A DNA stretch of 64,000 bases from DASYPP01 sp036006525 (lineage in GTDB: Bacteria > Gemmatimonadota > Gemmatimonadetes > Gemmatimonadales > GWC2-71-9): contig DASYPP010000033.1 of assembly GCA_036006525.1 (NCBI GenBank), positions 1-64,000 of the forward strand, read 5' to 3'. Position numbers and translations under genes: made by a program. Positions 35,321-43,677 of this stretch are shown one piece after another (position 1 is the first letter of the stretch; each line of letters opens with the position of its first letter). The notes below the pieces were generated by a model. It had not been told where the DNA came from and searched no databases. It was given only the letters and a program-made list of their open reading frames with translations.

Positions 35321-36222
35321 GTCAATAACCGATCAACAAGGGCAAAAGAGAATACAGTGATCGACATGACGGCGTTCATGGTAAAGAAAGCGGCATTCAG
35401 TCTTGAAAGATCGTCGGGTTTGACCAGTTGATGCTCCCAGACCAGAATCCCGGCCGCCGCAGCCACGCCGGCATAGTACACCCAACCGAATCCCGCGCCG
35501 TAGCCGAACAGGACCAGCGACGGAATAGTGAGGCCGTGCAGCAGTTTCGCCAGCAGGATGCTCTTCGCCACGCCGAGCCGGACCACCGCGCTCCGCAAGC
35601 CGGCGTCGCGGTCGAAGGCCTCGTCGGGAAGTGCGTAGAAGATATCGAAGCCCGCCACCCAGGTGGCCACCGCGACCGTGATCGCCGCCAGGACCCACCA
35701 CGGCGTGCTCCAGGCCCCGCGCACGGCGAGGTACCCGCCGACCGGCGCGATGGCGAGGCTCAGCCCGAGCCACAGGTGGGGCCACCAGGTGAAGCGCTTG
35801 GTCAGGCTGTAGGTCGTCACCCAGAGCAGGGCGACGGGGCTCAGCAGGAGGCACACCCGGTTCAGCATTCCAGCCGCGGCGACAAACAGCACCGCGGCCA
35901 CGACGACCGAGATCCAGGCCTGGGCGAGAGTGAGCCGGCCCTGGGGAAGTTCCCGGTCGCGGGTGCGCGGATTCAACGCGTCGAACCGGCGATCCGCGAT
36001 TCTATTGAACCCCATCGCGACCCAGCGGGCGGCGGTAAAGGCGATGACGACGAGAAGAGCAGTGCGCCAGGGCACCCGGGCCTGGAACGATGCGGCGAGT
36101 ACCCCCAGGAGGGCGAAGGGCAGCGCGAAGAGGGTATGCGGCAGCTTGACGAAGTTGAGATACCGGGTCACCACCGAGCTGCCGGAGACGACCTGGCCTT
36201 CGGATCGCGCGACGGGCGTCAC
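35317..36222 (-). CDS. UbiA-family prenyltransferase (MqnP/UbiA type)
   Basis: A 301-residue integral membrane enzyme with about eight or nine hydrophobic helices and the two Asp-rich motifs of the family: NRIADRRFDALNPRTRDR (first) and DIFYALPDEAFDRD (second). It prenylates an aromatic acid at the inner membrane. The context of ubiD, ubiX and ubiE homologues with no other ubiquinone gene fits MqnP of the futalosine menaquinone route; 4-hydroxybenzoate as substrate cannot be excluded. GTG start at 36222 overlaps the upstream stop by 4 nt (GTGA). Confidence 0.88.
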   Translation of the reverse strand: MTPVARSEGQVVSGSSVVTRYLNFVKLPHTLFALPFALLGVLAASFQARVPWRTALLVVIAFTAARWVAMGFNRIADRRFDALNPRTRDRELPQGRLTLAQAWISVVVAAVLFVAAAGMLNRVCLLLSPVALLWVTTYSLTKRFTWWPHLWLGLSLAIAPVGGYLAVRGAWSTPWWVLAAITVAVATWVAGFDIFYALPDEAFDRDAGLRSAVVRLGVAKSILLAKLLHGLTIPSLVLFGYGAGFGWVYYAGVAAAAGILVWEHQLVKPDDLSRLNAAFFTMNAVMSITVFSFALVDRLLT

Positions 36223-36968
36223 GGGCGGGTTCCCCGGTGCAGCGCGCAGACTCCGCCGAAGAGGCGCTGGTAGCTGACGTCGGTGAAACCGGCTGTGTGC
36301 ATTCGCGCCACGAGGGCGTCCGGTTCAGGAAAGCTCAATACCGACTCTGGCAAGTAGGAGTAGGCACTCCTATGTTTCGACACCAGGCGGCCGATCAGCG
36401 GCAGCATGCGGCGGAAATAGAAGAGGTAGATACCACGCAGCGGCTGCCGAATCGGCGTGGTAAACTCGAGAATCACCAGCCGCGCGCCCGGTTTCAGGAC
36501 CCGCAGGGCTTCACGCAGTCCTGCATCGAGGTCCGCCAGGTTGCGTACGCCGAAACCGACCGTGGCGCCATCGAACACCTGGTCGGAGAACGGAAGTTCC
36601 AGCGCGTCGGCATTGAGCGGCACCACGGCGGCGGACTTGTGGCGCCCCAGTTCGAGCATGGGCCGGACGAAATCCAGCCCAACCACCCGGCCGCGAAAGC
36701 CGGGAGTCGATCCGAGAGTCGCGGCGAGATCCAGGGTGCCGGCGCAGAGATCGAGATAGCGTCCTTCGGGAGCCCGGTCCCAGCCGAGCAGGCGCACCGC
36801 CTGCCGGCGCCAGCGCCGGTCTACATTGAGGCTCAGGAGATGGTTCAGCAGATCGTAACGCGGGGCGATCGCCGTGAACATGCCCCGGACGTACGCGCGT
36901 TTTGCGGCGCCACCGACTGCAACTCCTTCCTCCGAGGCCGGCATCGGCGGCGAATGTAGCCGGACCAT
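36219..36968 (-). CDS. ubiE: Demethylmenaquinone/2-polyprenylbenzoquinol methyltransferase (UbiE/MenG)
   Basis: A 249-residue SAM-dependent methyltransferase. UbiE signatures: FTAIAPRYDLLNHLLSLNVD near the N-terminus, YLDLCAGTLDLA (SAM motif I), FGVRNLADLDAGLRE and LVILEFTTP. It performs the C-methylation in the last steps of quinone synthesis; with the UbiA/UbiD/UbiX homologues downstream the product is probably menaquinone. The start at 36968 has GGAGG 5 nt upstream. It heads the four-gene-plus-small-ORF unit and is divergent from the ECF sigma gene, with 29 nt between them. Confidence 0.94.
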   Translation of the reverse strand: MVRLHSPPMPASEEGVAVGGAAKRAYVRGMFTAIAPRYDLLNHLLSLNVDRRWRRQAVRLLGWDRAPEGRYLDLCAGTLDLAATLGSTPGFRGRVVGLDFVRPMLELGRHKSAAVVPLNADALELPFSDQVFDGATVGFGVRNLADLDAGLREALRVLKPGARLVILEFTTPIRQPLRGIYLFYFRRMLPLIGRLVSKHRSAYSYLPESVLSFPEPDALVARMHTAGFTDVSYQRLFGGVCALHRGTRP

Positions 36969-36997
36969 TACTGCCTCCGCAAGCTGGATAGACGCGC

Positions 36998-37603
36998 GTG
37001 GCTGAGCCCCGCTCCGATCTCGCCACCGCGACCGATCAGGAGGTGGTGGTCCTGGCCCGCGCCGGCCGGGACGCGGCGTACCGCGAGCTGATCCGCCGGT
37101 ACGAGCGGCCGGTATTCAGCCTGATCTACCGTATGGTTCGGGATCGGGAGCTGGCCGAGGACCTCGCCCAGGAGACCTTCGTCAAGGCGCTGAACGCCAT
37201 CGAATCCTACCGTCCCGAATTCAAGTTCTCCTCCTGGATCTTCAAGATCGCCAACAACGCCGCGATCGATCAGTTGCGCCGGCGTGAACTGGACACCCTC
37301 TCCCTCGATGGCTCGCCCAATGCCGAAACCGCTGACGCGGTCGAAGCGACCGCCCTGCAGATCAGCGACCGCAAGGAGACCCCGCTGGACGAGCTGGAAG
37401 CACGCGAGCTGGGCGGCGCCATTGAAGACGCGATCGCCCGGCTTCGACCGGAATATCGCGCCTGCATTCTGCTCCGCCATGTCGAAGGCCGTCCCTATGA
37501 AGAAATCGCCGAGATGCTGAGTCTTCCACTCGGCACCGTGAAGACATACATCCACAGGGCCCGCAACGAGTTACGCATGGCCCTGGAAGACCTCCGTGAG
37601 TGA
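36998..37603 (+). CDS. ECF (RpoE-like) RNA polymerase sigma factor
   Basis: A 201-residue sigma-70 family factor with region 2 (RRYERPVFSLIYRMVRDREL, AEDLAQETFVKAL, WIFKIANNAAIDQLRR) and region 4 (RLRPEYRACILLRHVEGRPY, EEIAEMLSLPLGTVKTYIHR). GTG start. The next gene encodes a zinc-binding anti-sigma factor, 36 nt downstream, and two envelope proteins follow; so the unit probably controls an envelope-stress response. The start is only 29 nt from the divergent menG gene. Confidence 0.95.
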   Translation: MAEPRSDLATATDQEVVVLARAGRDAAYRELIRRYERPVFSLIYRMVRDRELAEDLAQETFVKALNAIESYRPEFKFSSWIFKIANNAAIDQLRRRELDTLSLDGSPNAETADAVEATALQISDRKETPLDELEARELGGAIEDAIARLRPEYRACILLRHVEGRPYEEIAEMLSLPLGTVKTYIHRARNELRMALEDLRE

Positions 37604-37639
37604 AACCTCTCCGCTATCCGTCCCGTAAGAGGAGCAGTT

Positions 37640-38251
37640 ATGACGAGTGAATCCCTGCACCTGAGCCTCGACGATCTCGACGCCTTCCTGGAAGGACACC
37701 TGGAGGTCGTCAAGCTGCGTCATCTCGAACAGTGCGATCCGTGCCGCGAGTTTGCCAGGGCCGAACAGCAGCTCGCCGGCCGCCTGGCGGCATTGCCGCT
37801 GTTTGACCCGGGCGCCGGATTCGCGGACCGGGTCATGATCTCGTTCCGCCCCGCGCTGGCGCCGGCCCAGGCCGCGCCGATGTGGCAGCGGACCCGGGAC
37901 CGGGTATTCGCGTCCCGGCGTTCGCTCGCGCTGGCTGCGGGCGTGGCGCTCGCAGTCGTCGGCTCCATGGGGGCGAGCGTTGCCTGGAGTCTCAGTCACC
38001 AGGACACCATGACAGCCGCCGGCCACTGGCTCACCAGCCAGGCCGGCCAGGCGCTCTGGGTCACCTTGCGAGGGCTCGCATCCAATCTCTTTGAACAACC
38101 GTGGTACTCCAGCGTTCGCTCCTTCATCGGCTCGCCGGAGCGATTGGCGCTGGTTTCCGGCTCCCTCTCTCTCGCGTATCTTACCGGCGTGCTGACGCTT
38201 CGGCGTCTTCTGAAGGCCCCCGCCTCCGGTCTGGTGCGCGCCAATGCCTGA
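37640..38251 (+). CDS. Zinc-binding anti-sigma factor with transmembrane segment
   Basis: A 203-residue protein. An N-terminal anti-sigma domain contains the ZAS zinc motif HLEQCDPC (HxxxCxxC) at about residues 31-38, followed by a helical linker and a membrane helix at about 90-112 (SLALAAGVALAVVGSMGASVAW) and a second hydrophobic stretch near 175-190. It should hold the ECF sigma factor at the inner membrane until released. AGGAG precedes the ATG. Its stop overlaps the next start by 8 nt. Confidence 0.88.
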   Translation: MTSESLHLSLDDLDAFLEGHLEVVKLRHLEQCDPCREFARAEQQLAGRLAALPLFDPGAGFADRVMISFRPALAPAQAAPMWQRTRDRVFASRRSLALAAGVALAVVGSMGASVAWSLSHQDTMTAAGHWLTSQAGQALWVTLRGLASNLFEQPWYSSVRSFIGSPERLALVSGSLSLAYLTGVLTLRRLLKAPASGLVRANA

Positions 38252-39869
38252 TCGCCACTTTCCGCGGAACTGGTACCGTCCAGCTCGGCTAGGGTTCGTC
38301 CTGGCCGGGCTGCTCGTGTCGGTGGTCGTGCCGGCTCGGGCGCTGCCGGGCCCCAACGACCTGCTGGACCAGTCGCTCGCCTACCTGCGCAGTCTCCTCA
38401 GCTCGGATCACCACCAGATTCTCGTCGTCGATCACCAGGCCAACATCGCCGCCGATCGTATGGGGCTGAGCTTTACCCTGGCGTCGCTGCCCGATGCCGG
38501 CAGCCAGGCCACCCCGCGGATCATAGCCATCGCCCTGACCCACGGCGACGTGTTCATCGATGACAAACGCGTTGGTCACTATCTGCCGGGCGGCGCGTTG
38601 CAGGACTCCTGGCGCGACCTGGTCTACCAGGCCAGCCGCCGGCCCACCGCGGACTTCGTCGCCCTGGCCCACGATTGGGAACCCGATGGACTGGACCAGA
38701 CCGAGGCTCCCGTAGCGGGCCGGATGCACGCCCGGCTGGCGGCAATGACCGCGGTGCCGCCCCAGGCTCCCGCGCCCCAGGCCATTCCACCGGCGGCCCC
38801 CGGCGGGCTTAGCATCAGCCTCGACAACCTGAGCGACCCAGCCCGGCTGGAGACCGCGCTGCGCCGGGCGGCGGGCTTGAGCCCGGCCGATCTCCGCATC
38901 ACGGTGCCGAACGGACGAGCCTGGCTGGGCAATTACACCGTAGGCTCCGGTGAAGCAATCACCGGCCACCTTTTGCTGCTCCGGGGCGACGCCAACGTGT
39001 ACGGTGTATTGAACGGAAACCTGGTGACGCTGGATGGCAACATCGTGGTGCACCCGGGCGGTGTGGTGAACGGTGACGTACTGACCTATGGCGGGATGAT
39101 CCAGGATGCCGGCGGCGATATCAGAGGAGAGATCCGCACCCTCGCACCGGCGGAACCCGGCAGCGCCAGCACCGCGGTGGCTGCGCCGCTCTCCGGCGTC
39201 AGGCTGGTGCTTCGGAACGCGGCGGGATTGGGGGGCGTTTTCCTTACCCTGGTGGCGCTGGGCTTCGGCCTGGTCCTGTTCGGGCGGCAGAACCTGGAGA
39301 CCGTCGCCGACACGGTGAGCCATTCCTTCGGGCGGGCCTTCATGGTCGGCCTGGTGGCCGAGATGCTGTTGTTGCCGACCTTCGGCATGTTAGTCGTCGG
39401 CCTCTTGCTGAGCGTAGTCGGCGTGCTGCTGATTCCGTTCGCCGTGCTGGCCTATCTCCTCCTGCTGTTCATCGGCCTGGTCGGCGGTTGCCTGGCGGCG
39501 GCTCACGCGCTGGGAGAGAGCTACACCCGCCGCCGGCTCGCCATGGGCGTCACCGCCGGGATGCCGAATTCCTATCGCTACCTGGTCGTGGGTCTGCTCC
39601 TGATGCTCGGCTTCTGGGCCGCATGGGTCGTCTTCGGCTGGGTCCCGGTGGCGGGCACCCTGATGAAAGGCGCCGCGCTGGTGGTGACCTGGCTGCTGAT
39701 TACGGCCGGTTTCGGAGCGACACTGCTTTCCCGCGCCGGAGTGCGCGAGGCGTTCACCGGTCGCATCATCCCGCCCGAGGCACTGACTGACGAATACCTG
39801 TGGGCGACCCCGCAGTTCGGGGTCCCGGCCGCCAAGCGACCGGCCAACCGCCCGCTCAAGGATCACTGA
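38244..39869 (+). CDS. Exported/membrane protein with bactofilin-like polymer-forming segment
   Basis: A 541-residue protein: signal peptide or anchor (about 15-33), a soluble region, then a beta-helical segment at about 225-300 with a bactofilin-like hydrophobic rhythm (AWLGNYTVGSGEAITGHLLL, VYGVLNGNLVTLDGNIVVHP, GVVNGDVLTYGG), and a C-terminal membrane region of four or five helices (about 320-500, e.g. VFLTLVALGFGLVLFG). It is co-translated with the anti-sigma factor (ATGCCTGA overlap). Likely part of the envelope-stress regulon; function unknown. Confidence 0.75.
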   Translation: MPDRHFPRNWYRPARLGFVLAGLLVSVVVPARALPGPNDLLDQSLAYLRSLLSSDHHQILVVDHQANIAADRMGLSFTLASLPDAGSQATPRIIAIALTHGDVFIDDKRVGHYLPGGALQDSWRDLVYQASRRPTADFVALAHDWEPDGLDQTEAPVAGRMHARLAAMTAVPPQAPAPQAIPPAAPGGLSISLDNLSDPARLETALRRAAGLSPADLRITVPNGRAWLGNYTVGSGEAITGHLLLLRGDANVYGVLNGNLVTLDGNIVVHPGGVVNGDVLTYGGMIQDAGGDIRGEIRTLAPAEPGSASTAVAAPLSGVRLVLRNAAGLGGVFLTLVALGFGLVLFGRQNLETVADTVSHSFGRAFMVGLVAEMLLLPTFGMLVVGLLLSVVGVLLIPFAVLAYLLLLFIGLVGGCLAAAHALGESYTRRRLAMGVTAGMPNSYRYLVVGLLLMLGFWAAWVVFGWVPVAGTLMKGAALVVTWLLITAGFGATLLSRAGVREAFTGRIIPPEALTDEYLWATPQFGVPAAKRPANRPLKDH

Positions 39870-39876
39870 GGCCCTC

Positions 39877-40725
39877 GTGACTTCCCGCTCCCTGCTGGCC
39901 CTGGCCGGCGTCCTGCTGCTTCCCACCGCTCTGGGCGCGCAGACCATGCGCACGACCAGCGTGAGCCGGCAGCAGCACGGCGAGAAGGAGTTCAGCGCGA
40001 AGATCGACTTTGCCGCCGGTACCGTCACGGTGCGGCCGGCCACGACCGGGACGTTGTACAGCATGCGGCTCCGCTACGACGCGGAGCGATACACGCCGCT
40101 CAGTCACTTCAATTCAGACACTCGGCAGGTGGTCCTGGGAACCCAAAGCGTGGGCGATGGAGGGCTTCGGGTGAGCAACCGGGAGCACCTGGCGCAGGAT
40201 GCCGTAATCGAACTCAGTCCCACCGCCGACCTGGCGCTGGACGCCAACCTCGGCGCGGTGGAAGCGGGGCTGGAACTGGGAGGGCTTCGCATTACCGAGG
40301 CGAGAATCCGCACCGCGGCCAGCAAGTCCACCCTCCGGTTCTCCAGCCCGAACCAGGCGGTTTGCCGGTCATTGCAACTGAACGCCGGTGCGGCGGAATT
40401 CCAGGCACTCAAACTGGGCAACAGCGGCTGCCGGGAGATCGGATTTGAAGGCGGCGTCGGCGACGTGACGCTGGACCTGAGCGGCGCCTGGCCGGTGGAC
40501 GCGCACGTGAGCGCCCGGGTGTCGATGGCGGGCCTCACCATCCGGCTGCCGCGGTCGGTCGGGGTGAAGCTCAAGGTGAGCCGCTTCCTCGCGAGCTTCA
40601 ACCCGGCCGGGTTCACCCGCCAGGGTGAACAGTACGTGTCCGACGGCTACGAGAGCAGCACCCGCCACCTGAGTATTGATATCACGAGCACCGTTGGTGA
40701 TATCAATATCGTCTGGGTCAATTGA
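39877..40725 (+). CDS. Secreted LiaF-like/DUF2154-type beta protein
   Basis: A 282-residue protein with signal peptide (SLLALAGVLLLPTALGAQ) and a repetitive beta-rich body resembling the toastrack/LiaF C-terminal or DUF4097-like fold: KIDFAAGTVTVRPA, DLALDANLGAVEAGLEL, GCREIGFEGGVGDVTLDLSG, SIDITSTVGDINIVWVN. Such domains occur in envelope-stress adaptors. GTG start 8 nt after the previous stop, so it is the fourth gene of the sigma/anti-sigma operon. The family assignment is by pattern only. Confidence 0.7.
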   Translation: MTSRSLLALAGVLLLPTALGAQTMRTTSVSRQQHGEKEFSAKIDFAAGTVTVRPATTGTLYSMRLRYDAERYTPLSHFNSDTRQVVLGTQSVGDGGLRVSNREHLAQDAVIELSPTADLALDANLGAVEAGLELGGLRITEARIRTAASKSTLRFSSPNQAVCRSLQLNAGAAEFQALKLGNSGCREIGFEGGVGDVTLDLSGAWPVDAHVSARVSMAGLTIRLPRSVGVKLKVSRFLASFNPAGFTRQGEQYVSDGYESSTRHLSIDITSTVGDINIVWVN

Positions 40726-40740
40726 GACTTATCCATCCTT

Positions 40741-40765
40741 CGGGCTGTACTGAGTAGTTAGCCCG
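40741..40765 (+). terminator. Possible transcription-end hairpin after the sigma-factor operon
   Basis: CGGGCT (40741-40746) can pair with AGCCCG (40760-40765) around a 13-nt loop, 15 nt after the stop of the last operon gene. It is followed by GCAAAATCC rather than a T-run, so efficient intrinsic termination is doubtful. Convergent transcription from the minus strand and element H follow. Confidence 0.35.
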
Positions 40766-40771
40766 GCAAAA

Positions 40772-40899
40772 TCCAACGCAGAGACGCAGAGAACGCCGGG
40801 CAGTCGCAGAGAGCAACTTTTGTAAGAAAGTTCTTTACAAATGTTCTTGTCTCCGCGTAAGCTCGGCGTTCGCTGCGTCTCTGCGTTGGCTGTTCTCCG
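40772..40899. repeat. ACGCAGAG inverted-repeat element H at a convergent junction
   Basis: The left arm CCAACGCAGAGACGCAG (40773-40789) is a perfect inverted complement of 40873-40889. GAACGCCGGGC (40791-40801) continues the pairing with CTCGGCGTTC (40862-40871) in part. A smaller hairpin with TTGTAA/TTTACAA lies in the centre (about 40820-40840). It sits between two convergent genes. Confidence 0.88.
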
Positions 40900-40921
40900 C
40901 TCTCCTTCTAACTCCAGAAGC

Positions 40922-41479
40922 TCACCTGGGCCAGAGCCACCCGAACGTCCCCGCCGTCAACATCGCGTAGATCGCCCCGTCAATGATGTCTTTTGTGACG
41001 GTAGACCAGGGTCTGCCCATCCAGATCCCCTGGGAGATCGACCCACCCGCGTAACCCAGCAACGCCGCGGTTGCCGCCACTCGGAACACTACCATGTAGG
41101 TCGCGCCCCGTTCGAGTGTTATTTCCGCCAAGTACCCGACGAGTGCGCTGATCAGAATGGTGTAGAGGAACCATTTGAACAGCATCGGACCCATGTTCAT
41201 CTTGCCCGGTTTCAGGGTGGTCAGCACGCCCACCGGACCGGTCTCCCATTTCTTCTGCATTGCCTCGGACTTCATGTCCTTCATATCGGCGCAGTATGGG
41301 AACATGTATTGCCCCGGGGCGATTGCCGGCCCAACCGCGTTGCGCACCGCATCTTCATTCGGCAGCCCTTTGTAGTCGCTGCGGTGGTAACGGAGCACCA
41401 TGTGGACAATGGAACTGGCCACAAACACGATGACCGCGGCCACCAGGATGGGCATCCAGAGATCGACGAGCGTGACCAT
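40922..41479 (-). CDS. Conserved-type membrane protein of unknown function
   Basis: A 185-residue protein with one N-terminal membrane helix (WMPILVAAVIVFVASSIVHMV), a soluble loop of about 60 residues rich in Met/Lys (YCADMKDMKSEAMQKKWETG) and three further hydrophobic segments (FLYTILISALVGYLA, VVFRVAATAALLGYAGG, AIYAMLTAGTFGWLW). AAGGAG lies 5 nt before the ATG. No family function is recognised. It is the last gene of a minus-strand run that includes the SAM hydrolase, but 85 nt separate them. Confidence 0.75.
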   Translation of the reverse strand: MVTLVDLWMPILVAAVIVFVASSIVHMVLRYHRSDYKGLPNEDAVRNAVGPAIAPGQYMFPYCADMKDMKSEAMQKKWETGPVGVLTTLKPGKMNMGPMLFKWFLYTILISALVGYLAEITLERGATYMVVFRVAATAALLGYAGGSISQGIWMGRPWSTVTKDIIDGAIYAMLTAGTFGWLWPR

Positions 41480-41564
41480 GCCAGCTCCTTCGTCTGAGAG
41501 GTTCGATTTTTGTTGGGAATGCTGCGGACTTAGTTCTACACTTGTTTAACGCGCCGTCAATCCC

Positions 41565-42323
41565 CTACCCCAGGCGGGCCCGGACCTTTCCGCCGACCCC
41601 GATTCCCAGGCGCCGGGCCGCCGATCCATTGCGCACCGCGATTTCCACGGTGTTGCCGGACCCGATATAGGCCAGCGGCTCTCCGGCGGGCACGTCGGCG
41701 AAGGTGCGGCGCACCGGACCGATGTCGAAGCCCTCGACCTCCAGCACCGCGTAGGGGGGCACCAGGTCTTCGGTCAGGTTGGTGACCATGTTGCCGAAGC
41801 GGTCGACATAGAGCACCTCGCCGATCACGGTCTTCCCCTGGTACCAGGGAACCGGCTCGACCAGGTGAAGCGGTTCGCCCGGAAACGGCTTGCCGAGCCG
41901 GTCCATCGGAGTTCCGATCGCCAGCCGGGCGGCGGCGGGACCGAAGAGATCGCGACCGTGGAAGGTCGGCGCGGCGACCTCGGGCACCGGGAGCTGCACC
42001 ACCCGGGCCGCGACACCGATGAACGCCGGTGTCAGCACTCCGTTGTCGGGACCCACGAACATGTGCCCGCCGCTTTCGACCGCCAGCGCGGCCCGTTCAC
42101 CGCCCACGCCGGGATCGACCACGACCAGGTGCACGGTGCCGCCGGGAAAGCGGTGCCAGACCCGGCCCAGCACGTGGGCCGCCGAGTAAATGTCGCCGGG
42201 AGGTATGTCGTGGCTGACGTCGATGACCGATAGACCGGGCGCGACGGTCGCGATGATGCCTTTGACTTCCGCTACGTAGGAGTCAGAGAGGCCAAAATCG
42301 GAGAGAAAGGTGAGGAGCGCCAC
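41565..42323 (-). CDS. S-adenosylmethionine hydrolase / DUF62 (chlorinase-fluorinase superfamily)
   Basis: A 252-residue enzyme of the SAM hydroxide adenosyltransferase family, cleaving SAM to adenosine and methionine with water as nucleophile. Family blocks: TFLSDFGLSDSYVAEVKG, VIDVSHDIPPGD, VVDPGVGG, VGPDNGVL, HGRDLFGPAAARLA and VDRFGNMVTNL. No halogenase-type insertion loop is apparent, so a halogenating activity is unlikely. GTG start, 9 nt after the mrp stop. Confidence 0.9.
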   Translation of the reverse strand: MALLTFLSDFGLSDSYVAEVKGIIATVAPGLSVIDVSHDIPPGDIYSAAHVLGRVWHRFPGGTVHLVVVDPGVGGERAALAVESGGHMFVGPDNGVLTPAFIGVAARVVQLPVPEVAAPTFHGRDLFGPAAARLAIGTPMDRLGKPFPGEPLHLVEPVPWYQGKTVIGEVLYVDRFGNMVTNLTEDLVPPYAVLEVEGFDIGPVRRTFADVPAGEPLAYIGSGNTVEIAVRNGSAARRLGIGVGGKVRARLG

Positions 42324-42332
42324 GACGCATCG

Positions 42333-43454
42333 TCAGCGCAGGATGGGAAGCGCGCTGCCGCCACCGAGCCGGCCGGGCAACTCCTTCGCGATCGCGGCGA
42401 GGGCCTGGGCCGCGGGCGATTCAGGCTGGGCGATGACAATCGGCTGGCCCTGGTCGGCCTGGTCCGCGAGCTGGGCCTGCAGCGGAATCCGGCCCAGCAC
42501 GGGAACTCCGACCTCCTCGGCCAGTCGCTGGCCGCCGCCAGTCCCGAACAGCTCGTGGCGCTGCCCGCAGCCCGGACAGACGAACCCGCTCATGTTCTCC
42601 ACGATACCGAGGACCGGCACGTTCACCCGCTCGAACATCTTTGCGCCCCGCAGGGCATCGCCGATCGCGACCTCCTGCGGCGTGGTGACGATGATCGCGC
42701 CGGCTACCTGGCAGGCCTGTACCAGCGAGAGCTGCGCGTCGCCGGTGCCGGGCGGCATGTCCACGATGAAATAGTCGAGCTGGCCCCAGTCGACATCGCG
42801 CAGAAACTGGTGCACGATTTTCATGATGATGGGTCCCCGCCAGATGGCCGGCGCATCCCGCTCTACCAGGAGGCCAAGCGACATCAGCTTGATACCGTGA
42901 GCCTCGAGCGGCTGGATCTTGCCGCCCAGCACCGGCGGCTTCTCGAACACGCCGAGCATGCGGGGCACGTTGGGCCCGTAGACGTCGGCATCCATGAGCC
43001 CGACCCGGGCCCCGGACCGCGCCAGGGCGACAGCAATATTCACGGCGACGGTGGATTTCCCCACTCCGCCCTTGCCAGACGAGATGGCGAGGATCCGGCC
43101 CAGGTTCGGGAGGTCCATCTGGGGGGACGGGGCAACCGCCGCCGCGCCCTGTGGCTGGGGCGGGCCGTGGGTCGCGCTGGAGGGTCCGGCCGGATCGAGA
43201 ACGGAGATCTTGAGCTCGGTCACCCCCTCCAGCGCCCGGACGGCAGCACGGGTTTCCCGCACCAGTGTGGCGGGATCCTGCCGGCTCAGCAGGAAGGTGA
43301 ACGATACCTTTCCGCTCGAGTCGTCCGCGACGATATCACGGATCATTCCGGCGGAGAGGAGGTCGTTCTCGAGGCGAGGGTTCTGAATGCGGGCGAGCAC
43401 CCGGGCGACACGGGCCGAGAGTGGCTCGCCGGGAGACTCCTTAGACGGACTCAA
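42333..43454 (-). CDS. Mrp/ApbC-type iron-sulfur cluster carrier ATPase
   Basis: A 373-residue protein: an N-terminal MIP18/DUF59-like domain (about 10-95), a Pro/Ala linker, and a P-loop ATPase with deviant Walker A GKGGVGKST, VDMPPGTGDAQLS and the cluster-binding CPGC motif near residue 285. It transfers Fe-S clusters to apoproteins in the cytoplasm. A TTG start overlaps the NifU-like gene by 14 nt, matching the functional link between the two. Confidence 0.94.
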   Translation of the reverse strand: MSPSKESPGEPLSARVARVLARIQNPRLENDLLSAGMIRDIVADDSSGKVSFTFLLSRQDPATLVRETRAAVRALEGVTELKISVLDPAGPSSATHGPPQPQGAAAVAPSPQMDLPNLGRILAISSGKGGVGKSTVAVNIAVALARSGARVGLMDADVYGPNVPRMLGVFEKPPVLGGKIQPLEAHGIKLMSLGLLVERDAPAIWRGPIIMKIVHQFLRDVDWGQLDYFIVDMPPGTGDAQLSLVQACQVAGAIIVTTPQEVAIGDALRGAKMFERVNVPVLGIVENMSGFVCPGCGQRHELFGTGGGQRLAEEVGVPVLGRIPLQAQLADQADQGQPIVIAQPESPAAQALAAIAKELPGRLGGGSALPILR

Positions 43455-43671
43455 CCTGCCTCACTTCCGGCACCTGCTCCCGGAGCCGGGATTCAATCCC
43501 CTGCTTCAGGGTCACCGAGGAAGCGGAGCACCCGTGACAGGTTCCTCCCATGCGGAGCAGGAGGACACCATCCTGCTCGTCAAAATCCACTACCTCGACA
43601 TGGCCTTTGTGAGAGGCGATGTAGGGGCGCATGGTGTCCAGCGTCTGCTCAATGCGGTCGAGTATGCTCAT
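43441..43671 (-). CDS. NifU C-terminal-domain (Nfu-type) iron-sulfur scaffold
   Basis: A 76-residue protein consisting only of the NifU C-terminal domain with the cluster-binding pair CHGC in GGTCHGCSASSVTLKQGIE. It acts as an Fe-S scaffold or carrier. The gene is 6 nt downstream of nrnA and overlaps mrp, so Fe-S assembly proteins are co-translated. Confidence 0.93.
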   Translation of the reverse strand: MSILDRIEQTLDTMRPYIASHKGHVEVVDFDEQDGVLLLRMGGTCHGCSASSVTLKQGIESRLREQVPEVRQVESV

Positions 43672-43677
43672 GTGCCT

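Noticed and set aside
41565..42323. A fluorinase or chlorinase
   Set aside because: The superfamily is right, but nothing suggests halogen specificity. The ordinary SAM hydrolase is far commoner and the Fe-S gene context is housekeeping.
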